DNA of 64,000 nucleotides from Parietichytrium sp. I65-24A (Eukaryota > Sar > Bigyra > Thraustochytrida > Thraustochytriidae): positions 62,001 to 126,000 of the forward strand of contig BLSF01000004.1 in assembly GCA_012862575.1 (NCBI GenBank), in the 5' to 3' direction. Below, piece by piece: positions 18,943 to 29,355 of the stretch (position 1 is the stretch's first letter; each line of letters starts with the position of its first letter). Below the pieces are notes generated by a model. It searched no databases. It worked only from the letters and a program-made list of their open reading frames with translations, and had not been told where the DNA came from. A program made the position numbers and the translations under genes.

Positions 18943-21900
18943 CTATACAATTGAATATTTCAAAAAGGTTTCCCTCTCTTGCTCCAAAATGGGTTCTCGC
19001 AGCAGTGGCTCATATCCGTATGTCTCCAAAAACTCAAATGCTGCGCTTAGCGCGCTACTGCATTCAACCAAAATACTGCGGAACAAAACAAGATTCACGA
19101 CACAGCGTAGATCATTGCTGCTGAGGATATGTCTCATGAGTTGTTCGTCACGAAGGCAGCTCACAACATAGTCATCTGCAAGTTCACGGAGCAGGTCTGG
19201 CTCCGCAACCACCGGTCGCAGAATTGGCAAAGGTGTGGACTTGCCCGATGACAATGCACTAGCTACAAGTGCGAGCGCTGGGCCAATGTGCCGGTTCATG
19301 GCAATCATGTTTCGTGCGATTGCTGGGGAAACTGGCTCCGAGGTTCTGCTCAAATACAAACTGATCCCACCCACGTGGTGTAGCTTCCACATGCACCTCC
19401 ACAGTAATTTGGCACTTTGGACCAATTTGACGTAATGCGCAGAGTTTGCGCCAAGTGCAAGCCTGTGCTTACTTTCTAGGCTAGCACTTCGAAGCAACGG
19501 CCCCGTTTCCATAAAAATCATCCTGGACAGGGTGTACTCGGCGTTTTCGATTCGTGAGCTACTGTCAAAACCTCCGTTATCGACGCTGGGAGAGTGGCGT
19601 ATGTAGTTCACCTCCTCATTGACCCGCAGAAAGCTCTTGTAAACGTTGCCCATCAGTGATCGCAAGTCGCTCCTGCCACTTGCAGGCCAAAACCAGAGGC
19701 CGAGTACGAGCGCCATTCCAGCACCAATCACAGCACTCATGATAAAGTATCCCACCAATAGCCAAATACTTGCTCTGGTGTACACTGTGGCGCTTGGCAC
19801 AGACATGGTCGCAACGGTACGGAGCATCGCATAGCCGAAGTACGCGTGCAAAGGTGTTGTGCGCAGAAACCAGAGATATACGAACAGAAGCGGAAACTCC
19901 AAAATGTAAATACTCCAGCCGCCCCAAGCATTCGAACCATCAAGAAAGCAGATCTCGAAGGCGATCCCGCCGTAAATGGAGCCCAAAATGATACCTGCGA
20001 CACGGTGGACAGTTCTTTCCAAGACAAAGCCCTGCTGCAACTTGAACAGTATGGTCTGGAAGGTGAACACGGCATTCACCAAGTCTACGTCGCTGAAGAG
20101 GCTCTTGGTCTGAGGGAGGACAGCGATGAGATTAAGCATCGTAGTGCCAATAGCAAATTTTACTGCAGTTCGAAACGGTGGCAACGTGGTTGAGCGAAAG
20201 ATTCCCATCCAGGAGAGCCATTTGCTTCTTGGCTTGTAGCTTGAAAATAGGTCGGTTTCCTCCACCACTGACAATTTAAAAGTGAAAGCCATCTTCCAGT
20301 CGGTCCAGCTATTCCGAAACGTTCGATGTTTCTCGCTATTCTCGATGTGGTCCAGAGCAAAGTCTACGAGGCGGCGGTGCGACTGGACCATACCCTGCAA
20401 CGTCACGATGAAATTAATCAACCCCACACGCTTCACAGGCTCGTCTCGGACGGACCGAGAGGCAGGGTCCTCATACCTGCTTATTTGTTGCTCTAAAAAC
20501 GTTTTGACCCATCGAGTACACTGCGCTTCCAATGTTTGCCAGCTCTTTTCCATTTCCGCCTGCCTCCACCTCAAGTCCTCGCAAATAGCCTTGAGACGCT
20601 CTGGGCCCTCCGAGTTGACTACACTTTGAGCGAGGGGTCTGCAACAACGCTCTAGCTCTGTCAAAATCTCATGAACGAGGGCCAGAATGTTACTGCGTAG
20701 GCGAAGCTCCTCACTGAAATCCGAGCACTTGGATATGGCAGAAGACTCTGATGCCCGTTCTTCGGCGTACACAGACGCTGCTAAATCCGGGTGCTTCTCG
20801 AAGAAATCGGTCACCCAATCATACCTGGTCGAGATGTCGTCAACAGCATTCCTGGCATGATGAGCCACACTTGTGACGTGCTTGTGAAGCTGTATAAGCT
20901 CTGTTCCTTGCCCGTTGAAAAACCAGCGTGTCTCAAAGAGCATTCCCATGAGATTGCCATGCGTCGCCAGACTTGCCTTAAACGCATCTTCCCTTGTCTT
21001 CCGGAGCTCGTTGACTTCGTCCGCTGTGAGAATGTGACTAGTGTTTTGCTGATCTGGAAACATCGTAAAGTAGCCAATTTTGTGCACGGTGTGGCGGAGG
21101 CTCTTGTACACCTGCCCTTCTAACATGAGACGTTCTGCAATTTTTATCTTGGTTGCAGTTGTGGAACGCCATGGGAAAATAAGCAATGCTCCAGCGAAAT
21201 GTAAGCTTAACGCAAGATAAAGTGAGAATGTCTGCGACAGAATCAAGTGTAGAACAGCATTTTCTGGATTCTCGACCTGCGCCGGCGTGCTTGGATATCT
21301 GAAAATTTTGTAAGCGCTAGGCACCATGAACGAGAACACAATCACGTTGCTAAGCATGATCATAATGTAATTCTGAATCGCAAATGCGAACCACATGGAG
21401 AATAAGATGATCAAAAAGGTGACGATGATAAAAGCTGCAAAGTTGTCATACAACCCCCAGCATACCAGATAAATGATCACTGCGTAAAATGGCCAACTCA
21501 ACACATTGTTGATGTATGTGCCAGCTTCCGAACCCACTGAAGTCCGGTCCGTTGGGACCAAAGCGAAGATGAGAATGAGAATCGGGATGAGGACCTCGGT
21601 TCCGTTGGAAACATTTTGAATTCCCTCCGTATAAGGCATCGCAAGGCCAACACTTGCGACAAGAAAGTCCCTCACGGTGAGCTTTCGAGTCAGAGTCAAG
21701 GGTTTGTTCCAGGTACGTGCCCAAGCGAGCCACTGTGCCAAACGACCCTTCTTTTCTCCTCCGTCCGTGGCACTCTTTGAGCTTGCTTTTTTCTCCTCCT
21801 TCTTCTCATCCTCATCCATGAGTGGATCCGCGAGAGCCAGCTCTACGTCCTCCGACGCCGCGCTGCTATCCTGATAAAGCCATTTCTGAACTTGTTCCGA

Positions 21901-21945
21901 GGTCTCCCGCTCCTGCGCGGACTCTGCCTCCCGCGATACCTCCAT
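18943..21945 (-). CDS. FUSC / aromatic-acid-exporter-like multi-pass membrane protein (copy 2)
   Basis: The protein has 1000 residues from an ATG. It is clearly paralogous to the protein at 10603-13836: same order of blocks, for instance KLTVRDFLVASVGLAMPYTE, HFAGALLIFPWRSTTATK, MGMLFETRWFFNGQGTE, FTFQTILFKLQQGFVLERT and GAGMALVLGLWFWPASGRS each have a close counterpart. The first helix cluster spans about residues 95-255 and the second about 595-755, with a soluble middle and C-terminal domain. The N-terminus is acidic and lysine-rich (DPLMDEDEKKEEKKASSKS). Transport of organic anions is the family expectation; substrate and membrane are unknown. Confidence 0.72.
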   Translation of the reverse strand: MEVSREAESAQERETSEQVQKWLYQDSSAASEDVELALADPLMDEDEKKEEKKASSKSATDGGEKKGRLAQWLAWARTWNKPLTLTRKLTVRDFLVASVGLAMPYTEGIQNVSNGTEVLIPILILIFALVPTDRTSVGSEAGTYINNVLSWPFYAVIIYLVCWGLYDNFAAFIIVTFLIILFSMWFAFAIQNYIMIMLSNVIVFSFMVPSAYKIFRYPSTPAQVENPENAVLHLILSQTFSLYLALSLHFAGALLIFPWRSTTATKIKIAERLMLEGQVYKSLRHTVHKIGYFTMFPDQQNTSHILTADEVNELRKTREDAFKASLATHGNLMGMLFETRWFFNGQGTELIQLHKHVTSVAHHARNAVDDISTRYDWVTDFFEKHPDLAASVYAEERASESSAISKCSDFSEELRLRSNILALVHEILTELERCCRPLAQSVVNSEGPERLKAICEDLRWRQAEMEKSWQTLEAQCTRWVKTFLEQQISRYEDPASRSVRDEPVKRVGLINFIVTLQGMVQSHRRLVDFALDHIENSEKHRTFRNSWTDWKMAFTFKLSVVEETDLFSSYKPRSKWLSWMGIFRSTTLPPFRTAVKFAIGTTMLNLIAVLPQTKSLFSDVDLVNAVFTFQTILFKLQQGFVLERTVHRVAGIILGSIYGGIAFEICFLDGSNAWGGWSIYILEFPLLFVYLWFLRTTPLHAYFGYAMLRTVATMSVPSATVYTRASIWLLVGYFIMSAVIGAGMALVLGLWFWPASGRSDLRSLMGNVYKSFLRVNEEVNYIRHSPSVDNGGFDSSSRIENAEYTLSRMIFMETGPLLRSASLESKHRLALGANSAHYVKLVQSAKLLWRCMWKLHHVGGISLYLSRTSEPVSPAIARNMIAMNRHIGPALALVASALSSGKSTPLPILRPVVAEPDLLRELADDYVVSCLRDEQLMRHILSSNDLRCVVNLVLFRSILVECSSALSAAFEFLETYGYEPLLREPILEQERETFLKYSIV

Positions 21946-24442
21946 GTCGCTGACGCGGATTACCTTGCCGTCTGCACGGCTATTAGAAAAGTCCGCGCAA
22001 AGTGCTTTGTCAAGATAGGTACCAACCGATACAGCGCCAAGGCACTAAGTATGCGGACCTTGCCTCAGCAACTTAGCCTTTTGAAAAGCGGACTTGGTTC
22101 GTCGTTCGCAAGGACACAGTTTTTCCAGCTTGCAGAGGCCTGCCTTCAGCAAGTCTTGATTCTGTCGTTTGCAGAGATTAGAGCAGCGATTGTAGTAAGC
22201 CGTGCAATCTGATGTACTGTTTGGCGACGTGGGTGTACAGACTGATCGACTGAAAGGCTTTTTTGAAGTATGTATAGAGGCAGTCTTTCCCTCTTCCGAC
22301 CACCTGCCTCTCAGCAACGGGTGTCAAAACTTTTCGGCAGCCCCGCAAACCGTGCTGCTGCGGATGGTCATATACTTGAGGCCTACTTCTGAGTGAGTCT
22401 CCTTCCTCGCCAAAGCCAAAAGTTCGAGTGAGGCGACTTTGGGCCCAGCTTGTTATCGCAGAGAGTGTGACGACCGCAAGTTCGAATTTCAGCCCTATCC
22501 AATCCTGGGCTCTTTGGCGCGAGAATGTACTGAAGCAGAAAAGTGTTCACAGCGTACTGACTGTGAGCTCTTGGGACTCGAGTTGGCGCTCGTCCACCAA
22601 AAGCTGCAGAGCGGAGATCGGTCTAGTACTCGAGTACTGTGTACCGCAGGCCGGCCTTCTCAGACGCAAGTCGACCCGGGGACGGCGTGAGCAGTTGGTC
22701 TGGAGTGTAAAGCGTAGACTATCACAGCATCACAGACATCACAGCACCTCAGTATCGGAGTATCAGAGTTATCAGAGTAACTTATCGACTCTCTGTCAGC
22801 TTCACTGTCAGAGCTGTCAATGTCAGAGCAGCTTTCGGAGTTTGGAGACCTACTGCCGTCCACTTTTCTCTCCGCCGCCTTGCACAGATTGCCCCAAAGC
22901 CCACCAACTTCTCACCGCCGCATAGGATATCCCACCCCCGCCGCCTAGGACTCCGCCGGCTACACAAGCCGCACTACGCCTACCTGGACCTACTCGAGCG
23001 GAAAGCGCATAGTGTGATGGCGATTGTAAGATGGCGAGATCGGAAAGGGCGAGAGAGAAATGAAAGTCCTTTGTCAGTTCGGAGTAGCTCTGAAGAATTC
23101 AGAATTCAGAGTAAGTCAATGGTTCAGAATGCGAGGTTTGTTCGTGAAACTTTGAAAAAGAAATGAGGCCTTTTTTCGCTCTTTCCGTTCACATGAACAC
23201 AAGGACAGTCAGTCGAAAATTTCGGCAATTTCGGTCTTTTCATCCGGCACTGTGAGCCAGTTACAATGGGTCAATATCGGTCGATGATAGGTTCCATTCG
23301 GTTTCGTCCGCGGCCAAATGCTGAATGAAGATGATGGAAGGAGTGAAAGGCTCAATGCATGCACAGCTCAAAGCCAGCAAAGCAAAGCAATGCAAGGTCA
23401 ACCATCAATGGTGAGAGTTGATGTCGCAATGGAGTGGCGAACGAGACTTAGGCGGGCCTGGACTCTCTACTAGCTAGGAGAGACGACCCGGTAGTGACGG
23501 TAGGGCCCCCAGGTGTACGTACAAGTGCACATAAGTGCACGATGAGGAATGCCTTGGTTTGTGTTTGTGGGAGAGGCTCTAGGAGTGGCCGCACGCAGGT
23601 TGGGTGAGAGAACGATGGATGATGGATGATGGGCATTTGGCGACCGCGGTTCACTGCAATGTTCGCTTCACTGCAGTGTTCGCTTCTGATTAATTCTTTC
23701 ATTGTGGCTTCGATGAGCAGCGTATTACAGTCAGTCCACTATCCAGACTATCCAGACTCTGTAATGCGTGCAAAATGTGTGAATTCTGCGGTTGAGGTGC
23801 GTTGAGGTGAGCGTTGACACGACTGGAACGGTGCCAGCAGTTGGAATGTGGCGCAGTGTACGTATAGGTACAACCTTGAGCACTTGCTGCTCTGAAACTT
23901 TGAAACCAACCGTCGAAGTTTTGCAGCTGTTGTTCAGAGCACAACATTCCAGCTTTGCAGACAGCTATTCGACCGTCTAAATGTCGACCAAGAAGGCTCA
24001 GCCGAGTGGCCCGATGGATATGGATATGGATACACACTTGCAAGGATTTAGTTTTTCTATTCTGTTCTGCACACTTCAGGTCTCGTGTGTCTGAAGAAAA
24101 GGACCCCCCGATTTCGTGCTGCGTGAAAGGCTGACCTAAAATCGGCTGAAGAGATTACTTCCTGCTCTGTGTACCAAGCGAAAGTAACTCGCGAAGCCTT
24201 TCCAGAGCCTTTCGCCAAAATGATGAAAGTCGCCTACGTGGGCGGACACTGGCATGGATGCGATTCATATTCGGTATTAGGATCAGCAAAAAAGAAAAGA
24301 TGAGTATAAAATTGGGACGCTTAATTATTCAAGAACAGACACTGCACGAAGACTCTCGCGGCGAATCGAGAGATTCCACACCTCCTCCCGTGAGAACCAG
24401 AACGAATGGATACTAACCACTGTCAAGACCAAGCAAGACTCA
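21946..24442. other. intergenic, about 2.5 kb without a recognised gene
   Basis: It holds several recurring words: GTACTGACTGTGAGCTC at 22554-22570, the 14-bp perfect palindrome AGTACTCGAGTACT at 22625-22638, multiple CTGTCAG words near 22795-22830, a CTAG/TAGG patch near 23440-23510, and GATGGAT/GGATAT repeats near 23612 and 24014. A PolIII-like CCGAGTGG box near 24002 has no tRNA partner. No coding region was recognised. Confidence 0.5.
22554..22638. promoter_or_regulatory. GTACTGACTGTGAG motif and 14-bp palindrome upstream of FUSC copy 2
   Basis: GTACTGACTGTGAGCTC and, about 55 bp on, the perfect palindrome AGTACTCGAGTACT lie 610-690 bp upstream of the FUSC copy 2 ATG. Both match words seen upstream of other genes in the window. 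Regulatory function is inferred from recurrence only. Confidence 0.35.
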
Positions 24443-27004
24443 TCACAACTCAATGACAGACTGGTCTTTGGGCTCTGCAAGGTAGTAAAGCTTGTTTTGT
24501 CCGGCAGGTGATAATGCAGAGTATCCGTTTGCCCTGATTCTCGACGCAGATCGCTTAGATATCCGCTGCAAAATGCGTGACTTGGGGACGACACTAACGC
24601 ACCCAAGGATGGAGGAAATGTCTGCCTCAATTTTTTCTCGGACGAAACGCAAACGGCAGAGATGATCACTCATGGACTCTGATTTCATGAGCGTTCCACG
24701 AAACGTTGTTGAGTCGAGAAAAGACTCTATTGAGACAATTCTGGGGTTGGGATCCGTAAATTCAAGTCGTTCACAGTACACGATCGTTCCCTCCGTGATA
24801 CGTTCGACTTCGCACCTCACGCACGTTCGTTTCGCGCTATTCTGGGGATCACATGGCCCCGAGATTCGAAACAACTTCGCCTGGCTCGTGCCTTCAGGCT
24901 GCGGCTTCTCCTTTTGCCTCTTCTTTTTGGTTGGGGCTTGCGAGGGCTTTGCGTGGTAGAGAGGGTTGGTCTCACTCGCTGCATCTAGAATTGACCAGGT
25001 CCTAATCATGGCAAACACAAAGTCGAATGACCGCACGGGAATGTTTTCACTCTCTGCAGTATCGGATAACCGTAGACAACCTTCGCACTTGCAGTCTGGG
25101 TCAATCACGCACCAGTCCGGTTCTGCAGACCCGAGCTCTGTCACCAGCTTGGCGCCAGTGCGCTTGATGATCCGTCGAATACGCTTCCATTCAGAGTTAC
25201 CCTCGCACTTGTTTGACATTAATATAGAGCGCCCTTGAAGTAGCCTTCCTTCGCCTCCTTTGTCGTAGGCGTTGGGAGGCATGAAGGAGGTTGCTTTATT
25301 CAGGCAGCAGGCTGTGGGCAGCTCGTAACCCTCCTCTGGCAACACCAGTTTGTGATTTACACACTCGAGCACATAGCATGGATGCAGAATTCTTCTGCCT
25401 TGCACGAGAACAGTCAAATGGACAAGCGGCTCCATTAGGATTTCTGGATAGGCAAGGACCGTGACGTTTTCATCGCTGAAATCTTCGCAATTGGTGACAT
25501 CATCGAAGGTGTCCAAGTTGCGCGCCGTCCCGCCTCCATTCTCGACTATCTTTTTCAAACCTTTGCTTATCCTGATGTTCACAAGGAGAAACGTTCGACC
25601 AACGAAAATTGTCGCAGGGTCCACATGCTTAATCTCCTTTTTGATAGGCGCAGCTGAAGGAGGACTTTGCAGGAGGTCTGAAGCTGAAATGACCTTTTTG
25701 GATCCATCTTTGTTAGTTGTTAAAACAGACTGATCGCCCAATCGCTGCCGGCGAACCTCGCTTTGATCTTCTTGAATTGTTAGCCGCCTCTTTTTCAAAG
25801 TAGAGGAGCGGAGAGCCGAAGAACTCGATAAGGAAGAGGTCTGCGACGTGGTCCGGCTGCGGTTCTTCTGTTCAGAAGATGTGGTGCTCTTTGAAGGAGT
25901 CGGCGAGCTCGGTTCTTTCTTGGGCGGCGGGAGCTTCAAGACGTAGATAGCGTGCCAGTAGTCGCGGTATGCGGCTAGTAACGCCTTGTCATGTTCCACC
26001 ATCTCAATCAACTCCTCCTTGGATGTGCAATAGTCTATCATGTGCTTTCCGGCAGGCGCGCCAAGCACCACCTCGGTGCCCGGCCGAATGTAATACCAAT
26101 CAATTAGGCCCTTCCCTCTTGTTGCTCTCCATCCGTTGTGAAGCAAGAACTTATAAACATCGGCATACCTCAGCTCAAAAACAGGAGTTGCTTCTTTCCT
26201 CTCTTCCTCAGTGTCGGGCGCATTCGAGATGGTATCATCATCGCTGGCGCTGCTCGATTTCCTCGAATCATCATCTTCTTCCGTGGAGCTTCCGCTCAGC
26301 TCCTCGCCTTTCCCGTCTCCCTTTGACTGTGAGGACTTGTCCGAGGCGTCAACGTCGCCAGCAGGCTCTAAGCAGATGAAGTCCGACAGTTCCAGTGCCC
26401 TGTCCATGTCGTCCTTTGCGACTATTCCCGCGCCTGGGCGGCTGAGGCTCTCTTGAGCGTCTTGCAGGAACTCTGGCAGCTCCGTGGCCGCAAATTCAAG
26501 AAGTTGCTCTGCGCTAAACAGCCTGGCAGGCAGCGTGCTCTTCATTTTGTCGTCTTGCTGCTCCCCTTGTTGTTGCTCACCATCATGAGGCGCCAGCAGC
26601 GCGAATCCATACTCCGCATCGGGATCCCGCTCGGCTTGCCAACCACTCCTGTCCATCTCTTTCCAAACCTTGAGCGCCAACCGGTTTGCAAGCCCGCGGT
26701 CTTCTCCCACCAGTTTCACAATCTCCGCTCGCTCTTCTGCCCAAGTAAGCAGCTTTGGCTTGTCCCTTTCATCGCCCCCATGTCGTTCTTGCTGCACGCC
26801 ATCTTCGCCATCCCTTCCGCCTGCAACTTCCGCGCCATCCGAGCAGCCAGCCCCATCGGCGTCGCCTGTATCAGCTCCCTTGCCTGTCACTGCTGGTTTT
26901 TGACGCGGACGCGCCTTCTTTCGTCGTAACTCGAGCTCGGACCAAAGCCCATCTGCGCGCGCGGCCGCGCTGTCAGTTTCGCTGTCAGAAGCAGCGCTCT
27001 CCAT
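24443..27004 (-). CDS. tandem-BRCT domain nuclear protein
   Basis: The protein has 853 residues from MESAASDSETDS; the frame continues upstream through a repeat array and was not used. Residues 1-280 are acidic and low-complexity with some helical stretches. Residues about 285-345 form a small globular domain (WRATRGKGLIDWYYIRPG) seen in various protist chromatin proteins but without a name I can give. A Ser/Lys-rich linker follows, then two BRCT domains (about 455-680): the first starts IFVGRTFLLVNIR and includes GGGTARNLD and ILHPCYVLECV; the second starts LLQGRSILMS and ends VRSFDFVFAMIRTWSIL. Tandem BRCTs bind phosphoserine peptides in DNA-damage signalling. A C-terminal region of about 170 residues after them is unassigned and contains a CVRCEVE motif. 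Confidence 0.75.
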   Translation of the reverse strand: MESAASDSETDSAAARADGLWSELELRRKKARPRQKPAVTGKGADTGDADGAGCSDGAEVAGGRDGEDGVQQERHGGDERDKPKLLTWAEERAEIVKLVGEDRGLANRLALKVWKEMDRSGWQAERDPDAEYGFALLAPHDGEQQQGEQQDDKMKSTLPARLFSAEQLLEFAATELPEFLQDAQESLSRPGAGIVAKDDMDRALELSDFICLEPAGDVDASDKSSQSKGDGKGEELSGSSTEEDDDSRKSSSASDDDTISNAPDTEEERKEATPVFELRYADVYKFLLHNGWRATRGKGLIDWYYIRPGTEVVLGAPAGKHMIDYCTSKEELIEMVEHDKALLAAYRDYWHAIYVLKLPPPKKEPSSPTPSKSTTSSEQKNRSRTTSQTSSLSSSSALRSSTLKKRRLTIQEDQSEVRRQRLGDQSVLTTNKDGSKKVISASDLLQSPPSAAPIKKEIKHVDPATIFVGRTFLLVNIRISKGLKKIVENGGGTARNLDTFDDVTNCEDFSDENVTVLAYPEILMEPLVHLTVLVQGRRILHPCYVLECVNHKLVLPEEGYELPTACCLNKATSFMPPNAYDKGGEGRLLQGRSILMSNKCEGNSEWKRIRRIIKRTGAKLVTELGSAEPDWCVIDPDCKCEGCLRLSDTAESENIPVRSFDFVFAMIRTWSILDAASETNPLYHAKPSQAPTKKKRQKEKPQPEGTSQAKLFRISGPCDPQNSAKRTCVRCEVERITEGTIVYCERLEFTDPNPRIVSIESFLDSTTFRGTLMKSESMSDHLCRLRFVREKIEADISSILGCVSVVPKSRILQRISKRSASRIRANGYSALSPAGQNKLYYLAEPKDQSVIEL

Positions 27005-27019
27005 GCCCAGGCGCACGGG

Positions 27020-27128
27020 ACAATGGCTCAATGGCTCAATGGCACAATGAGACAATGGCACAATGAGACAATGAGACAATCGGACAATCGGACAATCGGA
27101 CAATCGGACAGTGGGACAATGACAATCG
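27020..27128. repeat. minisatellite array immediately 5' of BRCT gene
   Basis: Imperfect 8- to 9-bp units built on GACAATCG, ACAATGA and CAATGGCT run for about 110 bp, starting 16 bp upstream of the chosen ATG. They would form the 5' UTR of the BRCT mRNA. A second array of GCGAAGCAA units is at 27257-27288. Confidence 0.8.
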
Positions 27129-27675
27129 GCTCGCGTTCGACCTGGAGCGCTGTCCGCGCACCCACCAAACAAAACGCCTCTGTTGCCGGAGTCAACCCCA
27201 ATCTCCCAGAATAACACCGACCAACGTTGCCAAGAGCCACCACGACGGCGAACAAAGCGAAGCAAGCGAAGCAAGCGAAGCAAGCGAGCAACGAGAATGA
27301 AGCGCTGCCTTCTGAGAAGGGCGAGGTGCTCTTGGTGCTCTTGGTGCTGTTGGCTCTTTCTATTTGGCTTTCGGGGCTCAAGAGCTATGTTTTAGTTGGT
27401 GCGTGGAGTGCGTGGAAGTTGATGACGATGCGAGGGGGCAAGTAGTACCGGTACACGTGTTTGGAGATTGGAGATGGCGCGAAGAAGAGGGTTTAAAAAG
27501 CGATGTGTTTGGTATATGCGAATATATAAAAGTGTTTGGCGGCGTGTGACTTGTTTTTTGAGGTGGGGAAATTCAGTTCAGCAAGCACTGGATCTCCCCA
27601 ATTGCGCGTCCATGTGTATAATACGTCCCGGCCGGCGGGACCTGGGAACGGGGTGACGGATTGTGGCACCCTCCA
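27129..27675. other. intergenic between BRCT promoter and CCCH gene 3' end
   Basis: It contains GCGAAGCAA tandem repeats (27257-27288), GTGCTCTTG repeats near 27328-27350 and the palindromic AGTACCGGTACACGTG at 27444-27459. No gene is recognised. Confidence 0.5.
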
Positions 27676-29355
27676 CTAAAAATAATTTCCGTGCTGCATC
27701 ATGTACTGGTACTGCACGGAGTGTTGGCCCATGTGGTGATGAAGCGACTGCTGATGTTGTTGTTGCTGCTGTTGCATCATCTCCTGCTGTGTGTAGCCGC
27801 CTTGCATTGGCTGTTGCTGGCGGCCCATGTGCATAAAGTCAGACGAAGCCCTGGGGGTGTTATGTTGTTGTTGTTGCTGCTGCTGCTGAGAGCCGAACTG
27901 ATGATAGACCCCTCCCATAGATGGCGCATCAAAGATCGGGTTCATCCCGAAAAGTTGAAACGATGGGGACGGGTTAGTTTCGAAAAACTGGCTTCTGCTC
28001 TGCTGGTCTCCCTCGCCCATCTGGTGCTGGACAGGCTGGAAGGCACTAAAAGCAGAAGAATAAGACGCAAACGGCAACTCGGAGGAAGACTGGTCTTCCT
28101 GTGCCTTTGCATTTGAGTACGGTACATCATTAGTAGCAGGGCCGTCAAAGTCGATTGGCGAACTCCCGTTGTTGTTGCTGCGAGCATACGAGCGCGGGGT
28201 TTCGTCGAACGCACTTGAAAAGGATGGGAGCGGCTGGAACAAGTTGTCAGTGTGGAAAGGCGAAGCTGCGCCGAGGCTCGAACGGAAGGAGTTTTCCACT
28301 CCTCCCATACCGAGCTCTTCGAACTTGGAGCTCAAGTCTGGGAGAAGGTCCTGTACAGGGCTCACAGAGGAAGCACGACTCCTTGCCTCGGCGAATAGAT
28401 CAACAGTACCGCCGTTGTTGTGGTTGCTGTTGTTGTTAGAGCTGGTTTGGCCAAGTGGGAGGGAGGTAGAATGAAACAATGGTGCAGGCGATACGCTTGA
28501 CTCCGGACCCACCGAGCTCTCGCTGATGAGCGAGTTGTGCCTAGAACCGCTACGAATGGATTGCTGCTCTGAATTGTTGTCCTGATCAATAGTTGCAGAG
28601 TCTTGCGCAAAATAAGCCGAGGCGTGGTCATCCTCGGGTTGTTCCAAGTAGTGGTGCTCGATTCGGTTGTCGGATTCTTCGTCCTCCTCGCGCCCCTTCT
28701 TCTCCTCCTCCTCGTCTTGGTTGCCACCCTTTCGCATAATAGCGGACTCGTGGAGGCCGTTGTGGGTGCTGCTGACGCTGCCAGAAGTGCTTCTAGTTGG
28801 AATGTTTTCAGGGGATCCGGTCTCAGTCTTCATCCTTGCGCGGCGGTTGGCCCACTTTTCGAGCTCGTAGCTCCCGTGGGCGAACTGGCATTTTTCGAAA
28901 TAGGGGCAAGAGCCGTTTTTCATCCAATTTTTGCACAGTTTGGCCTTGTATCTGCTATTATGTACAGGGCCGGTCGTCTTCTTCTTGCCGCCCTTGCTGG
29001 CAGCACCGTTCTTCTTTAGCAAGCCAGACTGGTTTTCTCCGTCACTTCCTTCGCGCTCGCTGCTGTAGTTTGTGTTTTCATGGCCGCAGTCTTGTGAGAA
29101 GCCATCTTTGTCCGTGTCAAGATCAATAGAGTTGCTGGAGATCTGAAAGCTGTTACTGTTGTTGTTGTTACTGGCCAGCCACCGAAGGCGCTCGGCGGCT
29201 GTCATCGCCTGTCCGTTCGGCGCAGGGGCAGCGTTTCCATCGCGCTGTGGGAATAGTGAGCTTGCAATGCTCTGCTTGCCTTGCCCGCCCTGGTCCCACA
29301 CGTTCCATGCGTTTGGGGCTGGTTTCGTCGAAGCAATATTCGTCGCCATCTGCAT
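27676..29355 (-). CDS. single CCCH zinc-finger protein, Q/N/S-rich
   Basis: The protein has 559 residues (a second ATG two codons in is equally possible). One C-x8-C-x5-C-x3-H finger is formed by C141, C150, C156 and H160, preceded by YKAKL and followed by GSYEL, which closely resembles one finger of the tristetraprolin family that binds AU-rich mRNA. The rest is low-complexity: Asn/Ser-rich N-terminus, acidic EEEEKKGREEDEE stretch, and C-terminal polyglutamine tracts (8 Q and 6 Q) with Met/His-rich spacers. Such tails drive condensate formation in RNA-binding proteins. A role in mRNA turnover or translation control is inferred; with a single finger, RNA specificity is uncertain. Confidence 0.8.
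   Translation of the reverse strand: MQMATNIASTKPAPNAWNVWDQGGQGKQSIASSLFPQRDGNAAPAPNGQAMTAAERLRWLASNNNNSNSFQISSNSIDLDTDKDGFSQDCGHENTNYSSEREGSDGENQSGLLKKNGAASKGGKKKTTGPVHNSRYKAKLCKNWMKNGSCPYFEKCQFAHGSYELEKWANRRARMKTETGSPENIPTRSTSGSVSSTHNGLHESAIMRKGGNQDEEEEKKGREEDEESDNRIEHHYLEQPEDDHASAYFAQDSATIDQDNNSEQQSIRSGSRHNSLISESSVGPESSVSPAPLFHSTSLPLGQTSSNNNSNHNNGGTVDLFAEARSRASSVSPVQDLLPDLSSKFEELGMGGVENSFRSSLGAASPFHTDNLFQPLPSFSSAFDETPRSYARSNNNGSSPIDFDGPATNDVPYSNAKAQEDQSSSELPFASYSSAFSAFQPVQHQMGEGDQQSRSQFFETNPSPSFQLFGMNPIFDAPSMGGVYHQFGSQQQQQQQQHNTPRASSDFMHMGRQQQPMQGGYTQQEMMQQQQQQHQQSLHHHMGQHSVQYQYMMQHGNYF

Noticed and set aside
22428-22925. 165-codon plus-strand open frame
   Set aside because: Composition follows the repeated CAGAG/CTGTCAG words of the spacer; no domain and no conserved block.
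23990-24120. CCGAGTGG A-box-like sequence, considered as tRNA-Ser/Leu
   Set aside because: No B box or acceptor pairing downstream; followed by GGATAT repeats.
27661-28116. Leucine-rich plus-strand open frame resembling membrane helices
   Set aside because: The leucine runs are the complement of polyglutamine codons in the CCCH gene.
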